Source: Aphelocoma coerulescens
Taxonomy: Eukaryota > Chordata > Aves > Passeriformes > Corvidae
DNA: 64,000 nt
Reading direction: 5' to 3'
NCBI RefSeq assembly: GCF_041296385.1
Contig: NW_027183981.1
Span: forward strand, 248,001 to 312,000
The notes beneath the pieces are model-generated. The model did not search any database, was not told where the DNA came from, and saw only the letters and a program-made list of their open reading frames with translations. Both the position numbers and the translations under genes were made by a program. Below are positions 49,556 to 60,745 of this stretch, piece after piece. Position 1 is the first letter of the stretch, and each line of letters starts with the position of its first letter.

Positions 49556-51823
49556 AGTGCCATGGCCACTTGTGTGGCCACTGGTGTCTCTGTGCCAGGC
49601 ACAGCCGTGGTGTGTAACACCGGCTCTGGGTCCTTTGGCTGTGCAGGTGGCAGTCACGGCCTGGAGCAGGGCTGCTCCCGGGGGACAGCCTGGGGCAGGA
49701 GGCTGCTGGAGATTCATTCCCCACACTCCTTGTCATGAGGTGCTCAGAGTGATTGGAAAGGCTGTTGGCAGCAGGCAGTTCTCTGGGTTCAAGCTGTGGA
49801 GCTGTCAGCGGGAATGCAAAGGCCAAGCTGGTGAGCCTTTTGTCCTGGTGCCTTTAGTGTGTGAGCAGTCCCTGGTGCCGTTGTCTTTGGATCCTGAGTG
49901 TGGGAGAGGCAAGGCTTAGGATGGTGCGTAGAGCTGAGAAGGAAAGTGCCGAGAGCAGCGTGTGTGCTGCTGCTTTGAGGGGTGCAGTTGAAGTTGTAGG
50001 CAGCAAGAGCTTTCTCAGCTGGCCCTTTTGTGAGCTCTGCTTTTGCCAGATGACTTCCATCTTACCCTCTTACCATCTTAGCCTCTCATTTTTGCATATC
50101 CCAAACCCCCTTCCAAACATCCAGCAGCTGCTTGTAAAGAAGAAGTCCTAGAACAAAAAGCCAGTGCTGCTTTTCATAGCCCCTTTGCTGTCTATGAAGT
50201 AGAGGAAAGAAGCTAGTGAGACGCACTTTCTTTCTCAACTCCATAGAGCGCATCCTTCTCTCAAGGTGGCAGAGTCCTTGGCGGAAGTGAAGCATCTGCA
50301 GCTGCAGTTCAGACTGAGAGATGTGCCAGGACAGGAAACATTTGCTGACCTTCCCTGTTCCCTGTGCAACATGATTCTCGCATCCCAGTCACTTTCACAT
50401 ACCTTCGGTATCCCTGAGTCCAAGCAGCTAAAGCTCACAGAGACAGAAGTGTCAGGAAGGAAAATGTTCCAAAAGCACCCCCTTCTCTTATCAGCATATA
50501 AATTGTGCACAACAGGCTGCGGCACCGAACCTTCCTTCTCAGATAGACATGCCATCACACTTTTCACTCTTGCAGCTCGGTTGAAAAGCTCCAGCAGCTG
50601 CTCCCGCAATAGCAAAAGGTTCTAGAAGTGAAAGCCAGTTTGGGGCTGCACCTTCTCCTTGCCGCATGTAAGCCACACCAAACTCCCTGATGCACTCTGT
50701 CCTCCCCTTCTCAAAGGAGTAGACGGTGGCATCAGGACACACCTGTGTCCCAGCAGCTGGGTGCCCAGCCGGGAGCAGGAGCAGGGCTGGGGCTGCTCCC
50801 AAAGTTGCCCCGCCCCAATGCCAGAGCCGGACATATGCTGAGGGGGGGCTGGATCAGGCTTTATTGTCCAGCTGCATGCCAGGAGTGAGCACAAAATCTA
50901 CCTGCATTCTCTGCAGCATGCCATCCTGGAGCAGAGCCATTGCCAAAGGAAGCCGTGAGCCCGTGCCAAGCCAGTGCCGGAGTGGGATCCTAGCAGCACC
51001 TGTGGAAGCCGGGAGAGAGGAGCCCACCTGGAGCAGGTTCGTGCAGGATTAATCATCCCGTGGCTTCCCACCAGGGTCCTGTTGCTTCCAAAAGGCCCCA
51101 CAGTGTCACTGTGGCCCCTCGGTTCCACCAGGTTCCATAGCGTCACTGTGGTGCCCAGGGTTCCGTCAGCTTCGCCAGCATCCCCACGGTCTGCAGAGCT
51201 CCCCGAGCTTCTGTGGTGTCACAGTGGAGGCAGGGTTGCATCAGGTTCCATAGCATCAGCACGGTCTCCAGGGCTCCCAGAGGTTCTGTGGTGTCACAGT
51301 GGAGGCAGGGTTGCATCAGGTTCCATAGCATCACCACAGTCTCCAGGGCTCCCTGAGCTTCTGTGGTGTCACAGTGGAGGCAGGGTTGCATCAGGTTCCA
51401 TAGCATCAGCACGGTCTCCAGAGCTCCCAGAGGTTCTGTGGTGTCACAGAGGAGGCAGGGTTGCATCAGGTTCCATAGCATCACCACGGTCTCCAGGGCT
51501 CCAAGAGCTTCTGTGGTGTCACAGAGGAGGCAGGGTTGCATCAGGTTCAATAGCATCAGCACGGTCTCCAGGGCTCCCCTGAGCTTCTGTGGTGGTGTCA
51601 CAGAGGAGCCAGGCTTCCTTGTAGTTCCCCAGCATCACAAAGGCTCTCCTGGGAGCCACGGGTCACAAAGCACCGTGGGCTCTGTGCAGCCCCGCTGTGT
51701 CACAATGGCCGCTGGCTTCCACGAGCCCCCGCAGTGTCCCAGTGGGCCCCGTGGCTTTAGGAGTGGGTGGCTGGGAGTTGGTGCCAGCGGCTGGGGGAGC
51801 AGCAGCAGGGACTGTGTGTGGAC
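49556..51823. repeat. Satellite unit 23 (2268 bp)
   Basis: C to T at offset 910 (50465), shared only with unit 26. Private C to T at 50171; A at 51422 in minisatellite copy 3. Confidence 0.95.
51205..51580. repeat. Minisatellite, unit 23: A-B-A*-D2-E
   Basis: A* marker at 51422; same structure as unit 7. Confidence 0.95.
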
Positions 51824-54091
51824 AGTGCCATGGCCACTTGTGTGGCCACTGGTGTCTCTGTGCCAGGCACAGCCGTGGTGTGTAACACCGGCTCTGGGTC
51901 CTTTGGCTGTGCAGGTGGCAGTCACGGCCTGGAGCAGGGCTGCTCCCGGGGGACAGCCTGGGGCAGGAGGCTGCTGGAGATTCATTCCCCACACTCCTTG
52001 TCATGAGGTGCTCAGAGTGATTGGAAAGGCTGTTGGCAGCAGGCAGTTCTCTGGGTTCAAGCTGTGGAGCTGTCAGCGGGAATGCAAAGGCCAAGCTGGT
52101 GAGCCTTTTGTCCTGGTGCCTTTAGTGTGTGAGCAGTCCCTGGTGCCGTTGTCTTTGGATCCTGAGTGTGGGAGAGGCAAGGCTTAGGATGGTGCGTAGA
52201 GCTGAGAAGGAAAGTGCCGAGAGCAGCGTGTGTGCTGCTGCTTTGAGGGGTGCAGTTGAAGTTGTAGGCAGCAAGAGCTTTCTCAGCTGGCCCTTTTGTG
52301 AGCTCTGCTTTTGCCAGATGACTTCCATCTTACCTTCTTACCATCTTAGCCTCTCATTTTTGCATATCCCAAACCCCCTTCCAAACATCCAGCAGCTGCT
52401 TGTAAAGAAGAAGTCCTAGAACAAAAAGCCAGTGCTGCCTTTCATAGCCCCTTTGCTGTCTATGAAGTAGAGGAAAGAAGCTAGTGAGACGCACTTTCTT
52501 TCTCAACTCCATAGAGCGCATCCTTCTCTCAAGGTGGCAGAGTCCTTGGCGGAAGTGAAGCATCTGCAGCTGCAGTTCAGACTGAGAGATGTGCCAGGAC
52601 AGGAAACATTTGCTGACCTTCCCTGTTCCCTGTGCAACATGATTCTCGCATCCCAGTCACTTTCACATACCTTCGGTATCCCTGAGTCCAAGCAGCTAAA
52701 GCTCACAGAGACAGAAGTGTCAGGAAGGAAAACGTTCCAAAAGCACCCCCTTCTCTTATCAGCATATAAATTGTGCACAACAGGCTGCGGCACCGAACCT
52801 TCCTTCTCAGATAGACATGCCATCACACTTTTCACTCTTGCAGCTCGGTTGAAAAGCTCCAGCAGCTGCTCCCGCAATAGCAAAAGGTTCTAGAAGTGAA
52901 AGCCAGTTTGGGGCTGCACCTTCTCCTTGCCGCATGTAAGCCACACCAAACTCCCTGATGCACTCTGTCCTCCCCTTCTCAAAGGAGTAGACAGTGGCAT
53001 CAGGACACACCTGTGTCCCAGCAGCTGGGTGCCCAGCCGGGAGCAGGAGCAGGGCTGGGGCTGCTCCCAAAGTTGCCCCGCCCCAATGCCAGAGCCGGAC
53101 ATATGCTGAGGGGGGGCTGGATCAGGCTTTATTGTCCAGCTGCATGCCAGGAGTGAGCACAAAATCTACCTGCATTCTCTGCAGCATGCCATCCTGGAGC
53201 AGAGCCATTGCCAAAGGAAGCCGTGAGCCCGTGCCAAGCCAGTGCCGGAGTGGGATCCTAGCAGCACCTGTGGAAGCCGGGAGAGAGGAGCCCACCTGGA
53301 GCAGGTTCGTGCAGGATTAATCATCCCGTGGCTTCCCACCAGGGTCCTGTTGCTTCCAAAAGGCCCCACAGTGTCACTGTGGCCCCTCGGTTCCACCAGG
53401 TTCCATAGCGTCACTGTGGTGCCCAGGGTTCCGTCAGCTTCGCCAGCATCCCCACGGTCTGCAGAGCTCCCCGAGCTTCTGTGGTGTCACAGTGGAGGCA
53501 GGGTTGCATCAGGTTCCATAGCATCAGCACGGTCTCCAGGGCTCCCAGAGGTTCTGTGGTGTCACAGTGGAGGCAGGGTTGCATCAGGTTCCATAGCATC
53601 ACCACAGTCTCCAGGGCTCCCTGAGCTTCTGTGGTGTCACAGTGGAGGCAGGGTTGCATCAGGTTCCATAGCATCAGCACGGTCTCCAGGGCTCCCAGAG
53701 GTTCTGTGGTGTCACAGAGGAGGCAGGGTTGCATCAGGTTCCATAGCATCACCACGGTCTCCAGGGCTCCAAGAGCTTCTGTGGTGTCACAGAGGAGGCA
53801 GGGTTGCATCAGGTTCAATAGCATCAGCACGGTCTCCAGGGCTCCCCTGAGCTTCTGTGGTGGTGTCACAGAGGAGCCAGGCTTCCTTGTAGTTCCCCAG
53901 CATCACAAAGGCTCTCCTGGGAGCCACGGGTCACAAAGCACCGTGGGCTCTGTGCAGCCCCGCTGTGTCACAATGGCCGCTGGCTTCCACGAGCCCCCGC
54001 AGTGTCCCAGTGGGCCCCGTGGCTTTAGGAGTGGGTGGCTGGGAGTTGGTGCCAGCGGCTGGGGGAGCAGCAGCAGGGACTGTGTGTGGAC
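51824..54091. repeat. Satellite unit 24 (2268 bp)
   Basis: T512 (52335), C914, A1170 (52993): the unit 17 haplotype at these sites. Confidence 0.95.
53473..53848. repeat. Minisatellite, unit 24: A-B-A-D2-E
   Basis: Commonest allele. Confidence 0.95.
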
Positions 54092-56284
54092 AGTGCCATG
54101 GCCACTTGTGTGGCCACTGGTGTCTCTGTGCCAGGCACAGCCGTGGTGTGTAACACCGGCTCTGGGTCCTTTGGCTGTGCAGGTGGCAGTCACGGCCTGG
54201 AGCAGGGCTGCTCCCGGGGGACAGCCTGGGGCAGGAGGCTGCTGGAGATTCATTCCCCACACTCCTTGTCATGAGGTGCTCAGAGTGATTGGAAAGGCTG
54301 TTGGCAGCAGGCAGTTCTCTGGGTTCAAGCTGTGGAGCTGTCAGCGGGAATGCAAAGGCCAAGCTGGTGAGCCTTTTGTCCTGGTGCCTTTAGTGTGTGA
54401 GCAGTCCCTGGTGCCGTTGTCTTTGGATCCTGAGTGTGGGAGAGGCAAGGCTTAGGATGGTGCGTAGAGCTGAGAAGGAAAGTGCCGAGAGCAGCGTGTG
54501 TGCTGCTGCTTTGAGGGGTGCAGTTGAAGTTGTAGGCAGCAAGAGCTTTCTCAGCTGGCCCTTTTGTGAGCTCTGCTTTTGCCAGATGACTTCCATCTTA
54601 CCCTCTTACCATCTTAGCCTCTCATTTTTGCATATCCCAAACCCCCTTCCAAACATCCAGCAGCTGCTTGTAAAGAAGAAGTCCTAGAACAAAAAGCCAG
54701 TGCTGCCTTTCATAGCCCCTTTGCTGTCTATGAAGTAGAGGAAAGAAGCTAGTGAGACGCACTTTCTTTCTCAACTCCATAGAGCGCATCCTTCTCTCAA
54801 GGTGGCAGAGTCCTTGGCGGAAGTGAAGCATCTGCAGCTGCAGTTCAGACTGAGAGATGTGCCAGGACAGGAAACATTTGCTGACCTTCCCTGTTCCCTG
54901 TGCAACATGATTCTCGCATCCCAGTCACTTTCACATACCTTCGGTATCCCTGAGTCCAAGCAGCTAAAGCTCACAGAGACAGAAGTGTCAGGAAGGAAAA
55001 CGTTGCAAAAGCACCCCCTTCTCTTATCAGCATATAAATTGTGCACAACAGGCTGCGGCACCGAACCTTCCTTCTCAGATAGACATGCCATCACACTTTT
55101 CACTCTTGCAGCTCGGTTGAAAAGCTCCAGCAGCTGCTCCCGCAATAGCAAAAGGTTCTAGAAGTGAAAGCCAGTTTGGGGCTGCACCTTCTCCTTGCCG
55201 CATGTAAGCCACACCAAACTCCCTGATGCACTCTGTCCTCCCCTTCTCAAAGGAGTAGACGGTGGCATCAGGACACACCTGTGTCCCAGCAGCTGGGTGC
55301 CCAGCCGGGAGCAGGAGCAGGGCTGGGGCTGCTCCCAAAGTTGCCCCGCCCCAATGCCAGAGCCGGACATATGCTGAGGGGGGTCTGGATCAGGCTTTAT
55401 TGTCCAGCTGCATGCCAGGAGTGAGCACAAAATCTACCTGCATTCTCTGCAGCATGCCATCCTGGAGCAGAGCCATTGCCAAAGGAAGCCGTGAGCCCGT
55501 GCCAAGCCAGTGCCGGAGTGGGATCCTAGCAGCACCTGTGGAAGCCGGGAGAGAGGAGCCCACCTGGAGCAGGTTCGTGCAGGATTAATCATCCCGTGGC
55601 TTCCCACCAGGGTCCTGTTGCTTCCAAAAGGCCCCACAGTGTCACTGTGGCCCCTCGGTTCCACCAGGTTCCATAGCGTCACTGTGGTGCCCAGGGTTCC
55701 GTCAGCTTCGCCAGCATCCCCACGGTCTGCAGAGCTCCCCGAGCTTCTGTGGTGTCACAGTGGAGGCAGGGTTGCATCAGGTTCCATAGCATCAGCACGG
55801 TCTCCAGGGCTCCCAGATGTTCTGTGGTGTCACAGTGGAGGCAGGGTTGCATCAGGTTCCATAGCATCACCACAGTCTCCAGGGCTCCCTGAGCTTCTGT
55901 GGTGTCACAGTGGAGGCAGGGTTGCATCAGGTTCCATAGCATCAGCACGGTCTCCAGGGCTCCCAGAGGTTCTGTGGTGTCACAGAGGAGGCAGGGTTGC
56001 ATCAGGTTCAATAGCATCAGCACGGTCTCCAGGGCTCCCCTGAGCTTCTGTGGTGGTGTCACAGAGGAGCCAGGCTTCCTTGTAGTTCCCCAGCATCACA
56101 AAGGCTCTCCTGGGAGCCACGGGTCACAAAGCACCGTGGGCTCTGTGCAGCCCCGCTGTGTCACAATGGCCGCTGGCTTCCACGAGCCCCCGCAGTGTCC
56201 CAGTGGGCCCCGTGGCTTTAGGAGTGGGTGGCTGGGAGTTGGTGCCAGCGGCTGGGGGAGCAGCAGCAGGGACTGTGTGTGGAC
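54092..56284. repeat. Satellite unit 25 (2193 bp)
   Basis: C512, G914 (55005), four-copy minisatellite allele with T at 55818: the unit 18 haplotype. Private G to T at 55384 interrupts the G7 run. Confidence 0.95.
55741..56041. repeat. Minisatellite, unit 25: four copies A-B'-A-E'
   Basis: Same allele as unit 10 (T at 55818). Confidence 0.95.
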
Positions 56285-58552
56285 AGTGCCATGGCCACTT
56301 GTGTGGCCACTGGTGTCTCTGTGCCAGGCACAGCCGTGGTGTGTAACACCGGCTCCGGGTCCTTTGGCTGTGCAGGTGGCAGTCACGGCCTGGAGCAGGG
56401 CTGCTCCCGGGGGACAGCCTGGGGCAGGAGGCTGCTGGAGATTCATTCCCCACACTCCTTGTCATGAGGTGCTCAGAGTGATTGGAAAGGCTGTTGGCAG
56501 CAGGCAGTTCTCTGGGTTCAAGCTGTGGAGCTGTCAGCGGGAATGCAAAGGCCAAGCTGGTGAGCCTTTTGTCCTGGTGCCTTTAGTGTGTGAGCAGTCC
56601 CTGGTGCCGTTGTCTTTGGATCCTGAGTGTGGGAGAGGCAAGGCTTAGGATGGTGCGTAGAGCTGAGAAGGAAAGTGCCGAGAGCAGCGTGTGTGCTGCT
56701 GCTTTGAGGGGTGCAGTTGAAGTTGTAGGCAGCAAGAGCTTTCTCAGCTGGCCCTTTTGTGAGCTCTGCTTTTGCCAGATGACTTCCATCTTACCTTCTT
56801 ACCATCTTAGCCTCTCATTTTTGCATATCCCAAACCCCCTTCCAAACATCCAGCAGCTGCTTGTAAAGAAGAAGTCCTAGAACAAAAAGCCAGTGCTGCC
56901 TTTCATAGCCCCTTTGCTGTCTATGAAGTAGAGGAAAGAAGCTAGTGAGACGCACTTTCTTTCTCAACTCCATAGAGCGCATCCTTCTCTCAAGGTGGCA
57001 GAGTCCTTGGCGGAAGTGAAGCATCTGCAGCTGCAGTTCAGACTGAGAGATGTGCCAGGACAGGAAACATTTGCTGACCTTCCCTGTTCCCTGTGCAACA
57101 TGATTCTCGCATCCCAGTCACTTTCACATACCTTCGGTATCCCTGAGTCCAAGCAGCTAAAGCTCACAGAGACAGAAGTGTCAGGAAGGAAAATGTTCCA
57201 AAAGCACCCCCTTCTCTTATCAGCATATAAATTGTGCACAACAGGCTGCGGCACCGAACCTTCCTTCTCAGATAGACATGCCATCACACTTTTCACTCTT
57301 GCAGCTCGGTTGAAAAGCTCCAGCAGCTGCTCCCGCAATAGCAAAAGGTTCTAGAAGTGAAAGCCAGTTTGGGGCTGCACCTTCTCCTTGCCGCATGTAA
57401 GCCACACCAAACTCCCTGATGCACTCTGTCCTCCCCTTCTCAAAGGAGTAGACGGTGGCATCAGGACACACCTGTGTCCCAGCAGCTGGGTGCCCAGCCG
57501 GGAGCAGGAGCAGGGCTGGGGCTGCTCCCAAAGTTGCCCCGCCCCAATGCCAGAGCCGGACATATGCTGAGGGGGGGCTGGATCAGGCTTTATTGTCCAG
57601 CTGCATGCCAGGAGTGAGCACAAAATCTACCTGCATTCTCTGCAGCATGCCATCCTGGAGCAGAGCCATTGCCAAAGGAAGCCGTGAGCCCGTGCCAAGC
57701 CAGTGCCGGAGTGGGATCCTAGCAGCACCTGTGGAAGCCGGGAGAGAGGAGCCCACCTGGAGCAGGTTCGTGCAGGATTAATCATCCCGTGGCTTCCCAC
57801 CAGGGTCCTGTTGCTTCCAAAAGGCCCCACAGTGTCACTGTGGCCCCTCGGTTCCACCAGGTTCCATAGCGTCACTGTGGTGCCCAGGGTTCCGTCAGCT
57901 TCGCCAGCATCCCCACGGTCTGCAGAGCTCCCCGAGCTTCTGTGGTGTCACAGTGGAGGCAGGGTTGCATCAGGTTCCATAGCATCAGCACGGTCTCCAG
58001 GGCTCCCAGAGGTTCTGTGGTGTCACAGTGGAGGCAGGGTTGCATCAGGTTCCATAGCATCACCACAGTCTCCAGGGCTCCCTGAGCTTCTGTGGTGTCA
58101 CAGTGGAGGCAGGGTTGCATCAGGTTCCATAGCATCAGCACGGTCTCCAGGGCTCCCAGAGGTTCTGTGGTGTCACAGAGGAGGCAGGGTTGCATCAGGT
58201 TCCATAGCATCAGCACGGTCTCCAGGGCTCCAAGAGCTTCTGTGGTGTCACAGAGGAGGCAGGGTTGCATCAGGTTCAATAGCATCAGCACGGTCTCCAG
58301 GGCTCCCCTGAGCTTCTGTGGTGGTGTCACAGAGGAGCCAGGCTTCCTTGTAGTTCCCCAGCATCACAAAGGCTCTCCTGGGAGCCACGGGTCACAAAGC
58401 ACCGTGGGCTCTGTGCAGCCCCGCTGTGTCACAATGGCCGCTGGCTTCCACGAGCCCCCGCAGTGTCCCAGTGGGCCCCGTGGCTTTAGGAGTGGGTGGC
58501 TGGGAGTTGGTGCCAGCGGCTGGGGGAGCAGCAGCAGGGACTGTGTGTGGAC
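56285..58552. repeat. Satellite unit 26 (2268 bp)
   Basis: C72 (56356), T512 (56796), T910 (57194). Confidence 0.95.
57934..58309. repeat. Minisatellite, unit 26: A-B-A-D1-E
   Basis: D1 allele, as in its block A partner, unit 19. Confidence 0.95.
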
Positions 58553-60745
58553 AGTGCCATGGCCACTTGTGTGGCCACTGGTGTCTCTGTGCCAGGCACA
58601 GCCGTGGTGTGTAACACCGGCTCCGGGTCCTTTGGCTGTGCAGGTGGCAGTCACGGCCTGGAGCAGGGCTGCTCCCGGGGGACAGCCTGGGGCAGGAGGC
58701 TGCTGGAGATTCATTCCCCACACTCCTTGTCATGAGGTGCTCAGAGTGATTGGAAAGGCTGTTGGCAGCAGGCAGTTCTCTGGGTTCAAGCTGTGGAGCT
58801 GTCAGCGGGAATGCAAAGGCCAAGCTGGTGAGCCTTTTGTCCTGGTGCCTTTAGTGTGTGAGCAGTCCCTGGTGCCGTTGTCTTTGGATCCTGAGTGTGG
58901 GAGAGGCAAGGCTTAGGATGGTGCGTAGAGCTGAGAAGGAAAGTGCCGAGAGCAGCGTGTGTGCTGCTGCTTTGAGGGGTGCAGTTGAAGTTGTAGGCAG
59001 CAAGAGCTTTCTCAGCTGGCCCTTTTGTGAGCTCTGCTTTTGCCAGATGACTTCCATCTTACCTTCTTACCATCTTAGCCTCTCATTTTTGCATATCCCA
59101 AACCCCCTTCCAAACATCCAGCAGCTGCTTGTAAAGAAGAAGTCCTAGAACAAAAAGCCAGTGCTGCCTTTCATAGCCCCTTTGCTGTCTATGAAGTAGA
59201 GGAAAGAAGCTAGTGAGACGCACTTTCTTTCTCAACTCCATAGAGCGCATCCTTCTCTCAAGGTGGCAGAGTCCTTGGCGGAAGTGAAGCATCTGCAGCT
59301 GCAGTTCAGACTGAGAGATGTGCCAGGACAGGAAACATTTGCTGACCTTCCCTGTTCCCTGTGCAACATGATTCTCGCATCCCAGTCACTTTCACATACC
59401 TTCGGTATCCCTGAGTCCAAGCAGCTAAAGCTCACAGAGACAGAAGTGTCAGGAAGGAAAACGTTCCAAAAGCACCCCCTTCTCTTATCAGCATATAAAT
59501 TGTGCACAACAGGCTGCGGCACCGAACCTTCCTTCTCAGATAGACATGCCATCACACTTTTCACTCTTGCAGCTCGGTTGAAAAGCTCCAGCAGCTGCTC
59601 CCGCAATAGCAAAAGGTTCTAGAAGTGAAAGCCAGTTTGGGGCTGCACCTTCTCCTTGCCGCATGTAAGCCACACCAAACTCCCTGATGCACTCTGTCCT
59701 CCCCTTCTCAAAGGAGTAGACGGTGGCATCAGGACACACCTGTGTCCCAGCAGCTGGGTGCCCAGCCGGGAGCAGGAGCAGGGCTGGGGCTGCTCCCAAA
59801 GTTGCCCCGCCCCAATGCCAGAGCCGGACATATGCTGAGGGGGGGCTGGATCAGGCTTTATTGTCCAGCTGCATGCCAGGAGTGAGCACAAAATCTACCT
59901 GCATTCTCTGCAGCATGCCATCCTGGAGCAGAGCCATTGCCAAAGGAAGCCGTGAGCCCGTGCCAAGCCAGTGCCGGAGTGGGATCCTAGCAGCACCTGT
60001 GGAAGCCGGGAGAGAGGAGCCCACCTGGAGCAGGTTCGTGCAGGATTAATCATCCCGTGGCTTCCCACCAGGGTCCTGTTGCTTCCAAAAGGCCCCACAG
60101 TGTCACTGTGGCCCCTCGGTTCCACCAGGTTCCATAGCGTCACTGTGGTGCCCAGGGTTCCGTCAGCTTCGCCAGCATCCCCACGGTCTGCAGAGCTCCC
60201 CGAGCTTCTGTGGTGTCACAGTGGAGGCAGGGTTGCATCAGGTTCCATAGCATCAGCACGGTCTCCAGGGCTCCCAGATGTTCTGTGGTGTCACAGTGGA
60301 GGCAGGGTTGCATCAGGTTCCATAGCATCACCACAGTCTCCAGGGCTCCCTGAGCTTCTGTGGTGTCACAGTGGAGGCAGGGTTGCATCAGGTTCCATAG
60401 CATCAGCACGGTCTCCAGGGCTCCCAGAGGTTCTGTGGTGTCACAGAGGAGGCAGGGTTGCATCAGGTTCAATAGCATCAGCACGGTCTCCAGGGCTCCC
60501 CTGAGCTTCTGTGGTGGTGTCACAGAGGAGCCAGGCTTCCTTGTAGTTCCCCAGCATCACAAAGGCTCTCCTGGGAGCCACGGGTCACAAAGCACCGTGG
60601 GCTCTGTGCAGCCCCGCTGTGTCACAATGGCCGCTGGCTTCCACGAGCCCCCGCAGTGTCCCAGTGGGCCCCGTGGCTTTAGGAGTGGGTGGCTGGGAGT
60701 TGGTGCCAGCGGCTGGGGGAGCAGCAGCAGGGACTGTGTGTGGAC
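58553..60745. repeat. Satellite unit 27 (2193 bp), last unit of block B
   Basis: C72 (58624), T512 (59064), four-copy minisatellite allele with T at 60279. Confidence 0.95.
60202..60502. repeat. Minisatellite, unit 27: four copies A-B'-A-E'
   Basis: Same allele as unit 10 (T at 60279). This is where block B departs in length from block A. Confidence 0.95.

Larger units (their letters stand above)
45020..60745. repeat. Seven-unit block B of a putative higher-order repeat (15,726 bp)
   Basis: Units 21-27, directly following block A. It is 75 bp shorter than block A because unit 27 has four minisatellite copies where unit 20 has five. The correspondence does not continue into unit 28 (compared with 21) or back to unit 13 (compared with 20). 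Confidence 0.6.
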
